In this document: piece by piece, positions 7,594 through 14,487 of the stretch
Layout of the letters: the number at the start of each line of letters is the position of its first letter
Numbering within the stretch: the stretch's first letter is position 1
Notes under the pieces: generated by a model
The model's database searches: none
Seen by the model: only the letters and a program-made list of their open reading frames with translations
What the model was told of the DNA's origin: nothing
Position numbers and translations under genes: made by a program
Assembly: GCA_044865965.1 (NCBI GenBank)
Contig: JBIOTP010000390.1
Coordinates: 1 to 18,345, forward strand
Source: Solirubrobacter sp044865965
Lineage (GTDB): Bacteria; Actinomycetota; Thermoleophilia; Solirubrobacterales; Solirubrobacteraceae
Direction: 5' to 3'
DNA length: 18,345 nt

Positions 7594-8623
7594 GGCGATA
7601 GAGCACCTCGCCGGCGAGCCGGCTCGCGAGCGGGCTGCGGCGGACGAGCGGGGCGAGCGCGTGGTTGACCGCCGCGGGGGCGCGCCGGCGGGCGCGATCG
7701 CCGAGCCGCCGGTAGCGCAGCTCGTGCTCCTCCGGGCCCCACGCCAGCTTGAAGTCGCGCAGGCTGCGGTGGTCCCAGTCCGTGCGCCCGAAGTCGAGCG
7801 CCCGCATCTCGTTCTCGCACCCCCACCGGATGGCCTCCATGAAGAGGAGGTTGTTCGGCCGCCGGCGCAGCGCGCCGGCGTCGGAGGCGCCGTATTTGTA
7901 CGTGAGCACCCCGCGGTGCGTCAGGAAGACCGCCGCGGCAACCGGCCGGCGGCCGTCGCGGACGAGCATGACGAAGCCCAGGCCCGCGGCGAACAGGTCG
8001 CGGAAGCGCAGGATGAAGCTGCGCGGCTGCGTCGCCACCCCGAGTCGCGCGCGCGTGGACATATGGAGCCGGTAGAACGCGGCGAGCGCCGCCTCGTCGG
8101 TCCGCCGCTCCGCGGTCAGGCCCTCGCGCACGGCCCGGCGGACCCCGCGGGCCACCATCGACTTGCGAAAGCCGCGCACCACGGCGCCGACGTCCGGCTC
8201 GAGCGCGAGGACATGGTGGTGAAAGCGCGGGCCGGGGGCCGCGTCGGCGAGGACGGCGCCGGTGCCGTAGACCTCGAGCGCGACGCCGCGGCGGCGGCGC
8301 AGCGCCTCGAGCGCGGCGGCGAGCGCCGGCGCGGCGGCCGGCGGCGCGCCGGCCGCCAGCAGCGGCGGGCAGAGGTCCGAGAACGGCACGGCGACCAGGC
8401 GGCGGCCACCGAGGAGGGTCCGGACGTCGGCGACCGGCAGCCCGGCGACCAGACGCCCGTCGGGTCCGCAGACGCAGCAGGCGACGAACGGGTGTCCGTA
8501 CTGGGTGTGCAGGAGCCGCAGCCAGCCGGGGTGGTGGAAGACCACCGCGGCCGGGGCGCGAGCGACCAGCTCCGCCCAGCGGGGGTCGGCGAGGGGGTCC
8601 AGCTCGACGAGGGAGACGCTCAC
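7583..8623 (-). CDS. FemAB-like / GNAT-fold (Acetyltransf_6 type) acyl or aminoacyl transferase
   Basis: The 346-residue product has the double-GNAT layout of FemAB-like proteins found in exopolysaccharide clusters. An N-terminal half carries VVFHHPGWLRLL (27-38) and VAVPFSDLCPPLLA. A C-terminal half carries FRKSMVARGVRRAVREG (152-168), PVAAAVFLTHRGVLTYKYGASD (from 227) and ALDFGRTDWDHRSLRDFKLAWG (from 275), the blocks typical of the family. Family members transfer amino acids or acyl groups onto amino groups, for example in peptidoglycan bridges. Placement directly after an ATP-grasp gene suggests joint decoration of an amino sugar (inference). The GTG at 8621-8623 overlaps the ATP-grasp stop (GTGA, 8620-8623), so the start is well defined. 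The 3' end overlaps the flavoprotein gene by 11 bp. Confidence 0.82.
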   Translation of the reverse strand: MSVSLVELDPLADPRWAELVARAPAAVVFHHPGWLRLLHTQYGHPFVACCVCGPDGRLVAGLPVADVRTLLGGRRLVAVPFSDLCPPLLAAGAPPAAAPALAAALEALRRRRGVALEVYGTGAVLADAAPGPRFHHHVLALEPDVGAVVRGFRKSMVARGVRRAVREGLTAERRTDEAALAAFYRLHMSTRARLGVATQPRSFILRFRDLFAAGLGFVMLVRDGRRPVAAAVFLTHRGVLTYKYGASDAGALRRRPNNLLFMEAIRWGCENEMRALDFGRTDWDHRSLRDFKLAWGPEEHELRYRRLGDRARRRAPAAVNHALAPLVRRSPLASRLAGEVLYRHAG

Positions 8624-9813
8624 ACCCGCTGCCCCGCGAGGATGCGCCCGGCGACGATCCGGGCGGCGTCGAGCGGCCCGACGAGGGCGGGCAGCGGGTC
8701 GTCGAAGGCGAACACGGCGAACTCGAGCGGCCGGCGCAGCGAGCGCAGGTACGCGCGCGCCGACATCCGGCCCGCCCGGATCTCCGCCGCGCCCGCGGCG
8801 AGGTCCGTGGCGAGGCGGACCCACCGGACGCCCGGCTCCGGCTGGACGGCGGGCACCGGCGCTCCGCAGGCCATCCGCCACAGCAGGTACGGGAAGTCGA
8901 CTCCCGCGCGGCCGCACAACGACTGCCAGCCCCACGCCCGCGGGTTCACGTCGAGCAGCTTCGTCGCGCCCGAGCGGGGATCGCGCTTGAACTCCACCTC
9001 CACCATGCCGGTCCAGCCCATGGCGGCGAGCAGGCGGCGCGCGTCGCGCTCGACGGCCGAGTCGTCGATCGTCTCCACGTAGCTGCTCGCGCGCCCGAAG
9101 TCGGTCGGGTACTGGCGCGCCCGCCGCGCGGTCAGCCCGGCCAGCACCTCCCCGTCGCGGCACAGCGCCGCGAACGAGAGCTGGGTCGCGCCGTCGCCGG
9201 GCACAAGCTCCTGCACCATCAGGATCGCCGGGTCGACGAGCTCGCACGCCTCCTGGTAGCGGGCGCGCAGCGTCGCGGCGTCGTCGGCTCGCCAGGCCTT
9301 GTCGGTCGTGAGGCGGTTGGCCGTGGCCTTGAACGCGGGCTTGACGACGACGGGGAAGCGCCCGTCCGCCGCGGCCAGGTCCGCGGCCGAGCGGGGCGTG
9401 ATGGTCCACGGCTGGTCCAGGCCCAGCCGGCCGGCCAGCGCGTGGGTGCGGCGCTTGTCGTAGGCGGCCGACAGGGCGCTCCACGGCGGCGTCGTCACGC
9501 GGTAGCGCGTCGCCAGCGCCTCGCGATGGCGCGCCATCAGCGCGGCCTCCTCGTCGTGGGTGGGGATCAGGACCCAGCCGTCGAGCCCGTCGCGCCCCGC
9601 GAGGTCGAGCAGCCAGGCGACGCGCCGATCCTCGTCGCCTGCGGGCCAGCCGACGCGCGCGGTGGCGTAGCGCGAGCCCTCGGCCACGGCGTGCTCGTCG
9701 CTGCGCACCAGGCGCACCGGGATGCCCCGGCGTCCGAGGCTCCGGACGACGGCGAGCGCCCGGTAGCTGGCGCCCGTCACGACGGCGCCGGGACGCGGTG
9801 CGACCGCGCGCAA
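8620..9813 (-). CDS. ATP-grasp ligase (carboxylate-amine/thiol ligase type)
   Basis: The 397-residue product has the ATP-grasp order. A pre-ATP-grasp Rossmann segment comes first (AVVTGASYRALAVVRSLGRRG, IPTHDEEA). Then come VVVKPAFKAT with Lys158 as the likely ATP-binding lysine, VQELVPGDG with Glu202, GMVEVEFKRD, and LLDVNPRAWGWQ, where Asp288 and Asn290 are the expected Mg2+ ligands. Such enzymes activate a carboxylate as acyl phosphate and join it to an amine. The acceptor may be an amino sugar of the repeat unit, or the enzyme may make a substrate for the FemAB-like protein (inference). The first in-frame start is TTG at 9811-9813, 1 nt after the upstream TAG. GTG 11 codons further in is possible but would cut into the Rossmann motif. 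The stop overlaps the FemAB-like GTG. Confidence 0.85.
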   Translation of the reverse strand: MRAVAPRPGAVVTGASYRALAVVRSLGRRGIPVRLVRSDEHAVAEGSRYATARVGWPAGDEDRRVAWLLDLAGRDGLDGWVLIPTHDEEAALMARHREALATRYRVTTPPWSALSAAYDKRRTHALAGRLGLDQPWTITPRSAADLAAADGRFPVVVKPAFKATANRLTTDKAWRADDAATLRARYQEACELVDPAILMVQELVPGDGATQLSFAALCRDGEVLAGLTARRARQYPTDFGRASSYVETIDDSAVERDARRLLAAMGWTGMVEVEFKRDPRSGATKLLDVNPRAWGWQSLCGRAGVDFPYLLWRMACGAPVPAVQPEPGVRWVRLATDLAAGAAEIRAGRMSARAYLRSLRRPLEFAVFAFDDPLPALVGPLDAARIVAGRILAGQRV

Positions 9814-9814
9814 G

Positions 9815-10453
9815 CTAGTCCGCTCCCCGCCCGGTCACGATGACCGGCAGCGTGCGCAGCAGCACCGCGAGGTCGCGCGTGAGCGACCAGGAGGCGACGT
9901 ACCGGCAGTCCAGCCGGAGCATCTCCTCGAACGACAGCAGGGTGCGGCCCGAGACCTGCCACAGACCGGTGAGACCGGGCGGCACGTCGTCGCGGCAGCG
10001 CGCCCAGGCGGGGACGCGTGCGTGCTCGGAGGGGATGAGCGGACGGGGCCCGACCAGGCTCATCTGCCCGCGCAGGACGTTCACGAACTGGGGCACCTCG
10101 TCCAGGCTGGTGCGACGGAGGAGACGCCCCACGCGCGTGACCCGCGGGTCGTCGTCGAGGTCGAGCCAGCCGGCGTCGCGGCTCAGTTCCCACAGGTCCG
10201 CCTCGCGCTCCTCGGCGTCGGCGACCATGGTGCGGAGCTTCCACAGGCTGAACGGCCGCCCGCCGCGTCCCACGCGCCGCTGCCGGAACAGCACCGGACC
10301 CGGGGAGTCCAGGCGAACGGCGAGCGCGACGAGCGCGAGCAACGGCACGAGGGCGAGCAGCGCCGCCGCGGCCAGCACGATGTCCAGCGCCCGCTTGGCC
10401 AGGCGCGTCTGGCGCCGCTCGGCGAGGGCCGCCCGTGGGGCGACGGCGCTCAC
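9815..10453 (-). CDS. Short polyprenyl-phosphate sugar-1-phosphate transferase (initiating enzyme)
   Basis: The 212-residue product has all the hallmarks of the bacterial sugar transferase catalytic domain. One membrane segment at about 20-48 (KRALDIVLAAAALLALVPLL) is followed by DSPGPVLFRQRRVG, SLWKLRTM, DPRVTRVGRLLRRTSLDEVPQ with the catalytic Asp-Glu at 118-119, MSLVGPRPLIP, PPGLTGLWQVSGR and a C-terminal D-x-x-Y-x-x-x-WSLTRD. It transfers a sugar phosphate from a UDP-sugar to undecaprenyl phosphate, the first membrane step of the pathway. It lacks the N-terminal four-helix and CoA-binding-like region of WcaJ/WbaP-type enzymes, so it is the short monotopic form. The GTG at 10451-10453 overlaps the dehydrogenase stop (GTGA, 10450-10453). 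The TAG stop is followed 1 nt later by the ATP-grasp TTG. Confidence 0.92.
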   Translation of the reverse strand: MSAVAPRAALAERRQTRLAKRALDIVLAAAALLALVPLLALVALAVRLDSPGPVLFRQRRVGRGGRPFSLWKLRTMVADAEEREADLWELSRDAGWLDLDDDPRVTRVGRLLRRTSLDEVPQFVNVLRGQMSLVGPRPLIPSEHARVPAWARCRDDVPPGLTGLWQVSGRTLLSFEEMLRLDCRYVASWSLTRDLAVLLRTLPVIVTGRGAD

Positions 10454-11493
10454 GACGGCGACCCTTCGAAGGCGGCCGGCTCCGAGAGCCGCATCTCGGC
10501 CCCGCCCAGGCGGAGCGACCGCTCCGCCGCCTCGGTCATGCGGACGACGTCGCGGGCCAGCTCGGTCTGCCACCCGAGCCGGTCGCCCGTCCGCACCGCG
10601 CGCGCGAAGTCGCCGAGCTCCGCCACCAGCGGCTCGTAGGCATCGAGCTTCGGCGACACGATGTCGCCGGTTCGATACGACAGGTGGTACTGGCCGAAGG
10701 TCTCGGGGTCGCGGTAGACCACGCCGTGGTCGAACAGCCGGATCGGCTCGGTCGTCCCGTCGTCGTAGACGGCCATCTTCTCGCTGCCCACCAGGACCGT
10801 CCGGCGCAGCTTGCTCGGCGCCAGCCAGCTCAGCTCGACGTTGGCGACGATGCCCGACGGGAAGGTCATGGCGACGAACGCCACGTCTGGAATGCCGGGG
10901 ACCACGGAGTCCCGGCCCGTGGCCCGGATGGTCGCCGGCATCTCGCCGAGCCAGTACAGGAGGATGGAGAAGTCGTGCGGGCCGAGGTCCCAGACCACGC
11001 TCACGTCGGGCTGGTGCAAGCCGAGGTTCACGCGGCTCGACGAGACGAAGTACACGTGCCCCAGGACGCGCTCGTCGAGCATGCGCTTGACGGCGCGAAC
11101 CGGCGGGCTGTAGAGGAACGTGTGCCCGCACATCAGCACCCGGTCGCGCTCGCCGGCCAGCGCCAGCAGGTCCTCCGCCTGCGCCGTCGAGGGCGCCAGC
11201 GGCTTCTCCACGAAGGTGTGCTTGCCCGCGCGCAGGCTCGCCGCGGCAAGCTCGAAGTGGGTGAACACGGGCGTGACGAGGAAGACGGCGTCGACCTCCG
11301 GATCGGCCAGCACCTCTCCCAGCCGGCGCGTGCCGCGGACGGCGGGATAGCGCCGGCCGAAGCGCGCGAGGCGCCCCTCGTCGGTATCGCAGATCCACTT
11401 GACCGCGACGCCGGCGTCGTCGGCCAGCACGCGCAGCACGTTGGGGCCCCAGTAGCCGAGGCCGACCACCGCGACGGTGAGCGTCTCAGGCAT
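10450..11493 (-). CDS. Gfo/Idh/MocA-family nucleotide-sugar dehydrogenase
   Basis: The 347-residue product opens with the NAD(P)-binding motif VVGLGYWGPNVLRVL (GLGYWG at 11-16). It carries the family signature FVEKPLA (Glu96-Lys97-Pro98) and the conserved WDLGPHDFSILLYWLG, in which Asp169 and His173 are candidate catalytic residues. It is close in type to WlbA-like dehydrogenases that form 3-keto sugars for a PLP aminotransferase, and the upstream gene encodes such an aminotransferase. The two probably make a UDP-amino sugar (inference; the exact sugar is unknown). The ATG at 11491-11493 was chosen because the N-terminal motif begins right after it; the longer open frame upstream is Arg-rich shadow. 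It overlaps the aminotransferase by 8 bp and the sugar transferase by 4 bp. Confidence 0.88.
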   Translation of the reverse strand: MPETLTVAVVGLGYWGPNVLRVLADDAGVAVKWICDTDEGRLARFGRRYPAVRGTRRLGEVLADPEVDAVFLVTPVFTHFELAAASLRAGKHTFVEKPLAPSTAQAEDLLALAGERDRVLMCGHTFLYSPPVRAVKRMLDERVLGHVYFVSSSRVNLGLHQPDVSVVWDLGPHDFSILLYWLGEMPATIRATGRDSVVPGIPDVAFVAMTFPSGIVANVELSWLAPSKLRRTVLVGSEKMAVYDDGTTEPIRLFDHGVVYRDPETFGQYHLSYRTGDIVSPKLDAYEPLVAELGDFARAVRTGDRLGWQTELARDVVRMTEAAERSLRLGGAEMRLSEPAAFEGSPS

Positions 11494-12640
11494 GCGCGCC
11501 TTCGGCGACGGCCTCCAGGCACGCCTCCGCCGCGCGGCGGACCTCGTCCGGCTCGAGCAGCGGGGACATCGGCAGCGACAGCTCCTCCGCGGCCCAGGCG
11601 TCGGCACCGGGCAGGTCCGTCCTGACGACGGCGACGCCGCGCAGGGCCGGCTGCCGGTGCAGGGCCGGCGTGTAGTGCACGCCGACCTCGATCCAGCCGG
11701 CGCGCAGGCGCGCCGCCACCGCGTCGCGGTCCGGCACGCGGACCGGGAACAGGTGGTAGACGCAGGGCGTCTCCGGCCGCTCGCCGAGCGTCCGCACGCC
11801 GGTGCCGAGCGTGGCGCGATAGCGCGCAGCGTGCCCCCGGCGCAGCCGGTTGGCGCGATCGAGGCCGGCGAGCTTGACGCGCAGGACGGCCGCCTGCAGC
11901 TCGTCGAGCCGCTCGTTGGCGCCCGCCAGCAGATGCTCGCCCCGGTCCAGGCGGCCGAGGTTGCGCAGCCGCCGCACCCGCTCCGCCAGGCCGGCGTCGT
12001 CCGTGCAGACGGCGCCGCCGTCGCCGAGGGCGCCGAGGTTCTTGCTCGGGTAGAACGAGAAGGCCGCCCCGGCGCCGAACCCGCCGGCGCGCCGGCCGCC
12101 GCACTCCGCGCCGTGCGCCTGGGCCGCGTCCTCGATCACCAGCAGGCCGTGGCGCCGCGCGAAGCGCGTGACCGCGGGCATGTCGCACATCTGGCCGTAG
12201 AGGTGGACCGGGATCACGGCCGCCGTCCGCGGGCCCACGACCGCGGCGGCCGAGTCGAGATCCAGCAGGCCGGTGCCGTCGTCGACGTCACACAGGACGG
12301 GCGACGCCCCGGCGGCCAGGACCGCGAGCGCCGTGGCGGCGAACGTGTGCGCCGGCACGATCACCTCGTCGCCGGCGCCCACGCCGGCGGCGCGCAGCAG
12401 CAGCGTGAGCGCGGCCGTCCCGGATCCCACGCCCACGCAGTGCGCGGTGCCGCACGCGCTCGCCCAAGCGGCCTCGAAGCGCTCGAGCTCCCGCCCGAGC
12501 ACGAACGTGCCGTGCCGGAGGACGCGGTCGAAGCAGGACCGCAGCTCGCTTCGGATCTCGGCGTGCTCGCGGTCCAGAGCCATGAAGGGCACGTGGCCGC
12601 GCGCATCGACAATCCGTGTCGGCACCGTGAAGTGGTCCAT
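11486..12640 (-). CDS. DegT/DnrJ/EryC1-family PLP-dependent sugar aminotransferase
   Basis: With the start used here the product has 384 residues. VPFMALDREHAEIRSEL and GTFVLGRELERFEAAWA form the N-terminal signature. GSGTAAL (72-78) and VIPVHLYGQ line the cofactor site, IEDAAQAHGA carries Asp171 and Gln174, and FYPSKNLGALGDGGAV carries Lys200, the expected Schiff-base lysine. It should aminate a nucleotide keto-sugar, with the Gfo/Idh dehydrogenase next to it as the likely supplier. It is the first gene of the nine-gene operon. The ATG at 12638-12640 has a GAGG 9 nt upstream and was preferred. ATG at 12655 and TTG at 12676 are in-frame alternatives; the TTG lies inside an inverted repeat and is unlikely. 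Confidence 0.9.
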   Translation of the reverse strand: MDHFTVPTRIVDARGHVPFMALDREHAEIRSELRSCFDRVLRHGTFVLGRELERFEAAWASACGTAHCVGVGSGTAALTLLLRAAGVGAGDEVIVPAHTFAATALAVLAAGASPVLCDVDDGTGLLDLDSAAAVVGPRTAAVIPVHLYGQMCDMPAVTRFARRHGLLVIEDAAQAHGAECGGRRAGGFGAGAAFSFYPSKNLGALGDGGAVCTDDAGLAERVRRLRNLGRLDRGEHLLAGANERLDELQAAVLRVKLAGLDRANRLRRGHAARYRATLGTGVRTLGERPETPCVYHLFPVRVPDRDAVAARLRAGWIEVGVHYTPALHRQPALRGVAVVRTDLPGADAWAAEELSLPMSPLLEPDEVRRAAEACLEAVAEGAHA

Positions 12641-12674
12641 CGTGAGAAGCCTCATCGCTGGACGCCGGGCGATC

Positions 12675-12694
12675 AATGAGCCAGTTGGCCCATT
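12675..12694. promoter_or_regulatory. Imperfect inverted repeat in divergent intergenic region
   Basis: AATGAGCC (12675-12682) and GGCCCATT (12687-12694) form 8-bp arms with one mismatch around a 4-nt spacer. The site sits between the aminotransferase start and the regulator start, where operators for both divergent units would be expected. Confidence 0.4.
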
Positions 12695-12697
12695 CGG

Positions 12698-12714
12698 CGT
12701 TCAGGTCCTGAACG
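12698..12714. promoter_or_regulatory. Perfect 17-bp palindrome, candidate operator
   Basis: CGTTCAGG-T-CCTGAACG is a perfect 8-bp inverted repeat around one central base. It lies 58 bp upstream of the aminotransferase start and 73 bp upstream of the regulator start. The size and symmetry suit a dimeric helix-turn-helix protein; the adjacent LuxR-type regulator is the obvious candidate (inference). No convincing -35/-10 pair could be assigned nearby. Confidence 0.5.
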
Positions 12715-12775
12715 GGCGTTGCGCGCCGCCCGAGGATGCGGTTGGATTGCCTCGAGGGAACGAGGAGAGGCCAGA

Positions 12776-12789
12776 GGAGGGCGCAAGTG
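12776..12789 (+). promoter_or_regulatory. Strong ribosome binding site fixing a GTG start
   Basis: AGGAGG at about 12775-12780 is followed by gcgcaa and the GTG at 12787. It is one of the clearest Shine-Dalgarno sites in the window and selects the GTG over the upstream ATG at 12736. Confidence 0.7.
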
Positions 12790-13515
12790 GAGCAGGCAGC
12801 TCAAGCTTTCGAGGACCGCGGCGGCGCGCACGGCTCCCCGGGCCTGGTCGGCGTCTCCGCGGCCCCGAGCGGCGGTCCGCCGGCAGGCCGGGTGCTGGCG
12901 GTCGGCTGCCGCCCGCTCGTGAGCCTGGGACTCGGCGCGCTGCTGGCGCCCTTCGGCGTCACGCTGATGGACGAGGCGCCCGATGTCGATGCGGCCCTGG
13001 CGCGTGCCGGCGGGCTGCCCGACGTCTTCCTCGTGGACCTCACGCGCACCGCGAGGGCCGGCGACGCCCTCCGGCGGCTGTCGGCGTCCGCTCCCGCCGC
13101 GCGGGTCGTCGTCTCGGTCAGCCCGTTCGACGAGCGCGCGGCGCTCGAGGCGCTGGCCGCCGGCGTGCTCGGCTGCGTCGCGGAGGAGGGGCCGATCGAC
13201 GAGCTCCCCGAAGCGCTCCGGGCCGCGGTGCGCGGCGAGAGCTTCGTGTCCCCCCGCATCGCCCGGCGGCTGTCGCGGCGGCTCGGGCTCCGCGGCGCCG
13301 CGGCCCCGCCGCACGCGGTCCGGCTCACCGAGCGGGAGCGAGAGGTCCTCAGACTGCTCGCGCGCGGTGACGAGAACGCCGCGATCGCCGCCGCCCTGCA
13401 CCTCAGCCGCGCGACCGTCAAGCACCACATCGCCGCGATCTTCGCGAAGCTCGGCGTCGCCAACCGGGTGCAGGCCGCGGTGCGCGCCGTGCAGGACGAC
13501 CTCGTCGACCTCTGA
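12787..13515 (+). CDS. LuxR/NarL-type regulator with degenerate receiver domain
   Basis: The 242-residue product has a receiver-like domain at about 35-150 and a LuxR-type helix-turn-helix at about 179-240 (LTEREREVLRLLARGDENA, then HLSRATVKHHIAAIFAKLGV). The Asp in the phospho-acceptor position is present (FLVDLT, Asp84). The acidic pair after strand 1 is replaced (AVGCRP), and the usual Lys near strand 5 is missing (GCVAEEGP). Phosphorylation is therefore doubtful and no histidine kinase is nearby. The GTG at 12787 has an excellent ribosome binding site, AGGAGG, ending 6 nt upstream; this decides the start over the longer frame from 12736. It is transcribed divergently from the polysaccharide operon across a region with two inverted repeats, so it may control that operon and itself. 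It ends 4 nt from the convergent second regulator. Confidence 0.85.
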   Translation: MEQAAQAFEDRGGAHGSPGLVGVSAAPSGGPPAGRVLAVGCRPLVSLGLGALLAPFGVTLMDEAPDVDAALARAGGLPDVFLVDLTRTARAGDALRRLSASAPAARVVVSVSPFDERAALEALAAGVLGCVAEEGPIDELPEALRAAVRGESFVSPRIARRLSRRLGLRGAAAPPHAVRLTEREREVLRLLARGDENAAIAAALHLSRATVKHHIAAIFAKLGVANRVQAAVRAVQDDLVDL

Positions 13516-13519
13516 GTCT

Positions 13520-14176
13520 TCAGCGCTCCGCCTGGCTGAGGAGCGCCAACGCGGCCGTCCGGTCGCCCGCCTTGAGCTTCCCCATGACGTCCGAGACGTG
13601 GCGGCGCACCGTGACCGCGGAGATCTCGAGCCGGGCCGCCGCCTGCGCCGTGGACGCGCCGTCGCGCAGCAGCTCCATGACGGCCCACTCGCGTGACGTG
13701 AGCCGCACCCGCAGCCGCCGCTCCACCTGGTGGCGGTGCCGGCCGCGGTCGTGCGCGTCCCCCACGAGCGAGCGGAGCAGGCCGCGCGGGATCGTCGCCT
13801 CCCCGGCGAGCACGCCGCGCAGCGCCGCGGCGAACCCCTCGGCGGCGATCGCCCTCGGGAGATAGCACGACGCGCCCGCGCGCAACGCGGCGATCAGCTC
13901 CTCCTCGTCGTGGCGATCGCTGAGCACGACCAGCGCGGTGTCGGCCAGCCGGGCGTGGATCTCCCGGGCCGCCTGGAGCGCGTCGGCGAGGGCAAGGTCC
14001 ACGACGCAGGCGTCGGGCCGCAGGGCGTCAGCGGCAGCCACCGCGTCGCGAGCGGTCGCGACATCGGCGACCACCTCGAACCGCTCGCGCTCGAGCGCCA
14101 CGCGCATGCCGAGCCGAGCCGTCGCCTGGGAGCCGGCGAGGACGACGCGTCGGCGATCGTCTGCGAGGCGGAGCAT
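13520..14176 (-). CDS. Second LuxR/NarL-type regulator with degenerate receiver domain
   Basis: The 218-residue product has a receiver-like domain at about 8-125 and a helix-turn-helix at about 157-215 (LTSREWAVMELLRDGASTAQAAARLEISAVTVRRHVSDVMGKL). Asp60 (ACVVDLAL) and Ser86 (VVLSDR) fit the phospho-acceptor and switch positions. The acidic pair after strand 1 is absent (VVLAGSQ), and the conserved Lys is Arg108 (CYLPRAI). The ATG at 14174-14176 puts the receiver fold right at the N-terminus. A longer open frame to 14434 is Arg/Ala-rich and was not used; no strong ribosome binding site is visible for either start. It is convergent with the first regulator (gap 13516-13519). The targets are unknown; the Gly-rich surface-protein gene starting upstream on the other strand is a natural candidate. 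Confidence 0.82.
   Translation of the reverse strand: MLRLADDRRRVVLAGSQATARLGMRVALERERFEVVADVATARDAVAAADALRPDACVVDLALADALQAAREIHARLADTALVVLSDRHDEEELIAALRAGASCYLPRAIAAEGFAAALRGVLAGEATIPRGLLRSLVGDAHDRGRHRHQVERRLRVRLTSREWAVMELLRDGASTAQAAARLEISAVTVRRHVSDVMGKLKAGDRTAALALLSQAER
13523..13546 (+). terminator. Weak hairpin between convergent regulators
   Basis: GCGCTCC (13523-13529) and GGAGCGC (13540-13546) form a 7-bp stem with a 10-nt loop just after the stop of the + strand regulator. The hairpin lies inside the 3' coding end of the - strand regulator. No T-run follows, so a terminator role is only possible. Confidence 0.25.
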
Positions 14177-14487
14177 CGGACCGTCAACGCCGGGCGGCGC
14201 GGAAAGTGGGGCGCGATACCGGCCGGCCGTTGTCGCGGACCTCGCGGCGCAGCGCCGGGGCGCCATGCGGGCGACCGCCACGCACCGTCGGTTCTCCGCC
14301 GGCAGGTTGGCGGACGCCCCTCCTGGCCGCGCCACCCGCTTCCCGGCACGGTTGACCGACGCTCGCGTCACACCCATCCAGGCTCGCGCCCCGAGCGGGC
14401 GGCCGCCCCGCTCCGTCCGCTCCGCCGGCGCCATCTGAGTCGCATCCCACGCTTCCCATCCACGCGCTCCCCCGAGAGGTCGCCCAC
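14177..14487. other. Divergent intergenic region, no gene recognised
   Basis: This 311-bp stretch separates the second regulator (- strand) from the Gly-rich surface-protein gene (+ strand) and must hold both promoters. Open frames on both strands are Arg/Ala-rich shadows. A TTGACC at about 14349-14354 could be a -35 element, but the sequence about 17 bp downstream (CATCCA) is a poor -10, so no promoter is called. The stretch ends in a ribosome binding site (GAGAGG) 8 nt before the ATG at 14488. Confidence 0.5.

Noticed and set aside
7121..9082. 653-codon + strand frame opposite the flavoprotein, FemAB-like and ATP-grasp genes
   Set aside because: Covers three well-supported genes on the other strand and has no domain motif.
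12641..12676. Upstream starts (TTG at 12676, ATG at 12655) for the aminotransferase
   Set aside because: No ribosome binding site for either, and the TTG lies in an inverted repeat. The ATG at 12640 has GAGG 9 nt upstream, although 12655 cannot be excluded.
14349..14377. TTGACC as a -35 promoter element
   Set aside because: The matching -10 position reads CATCCA, too far from consensus to support a call.
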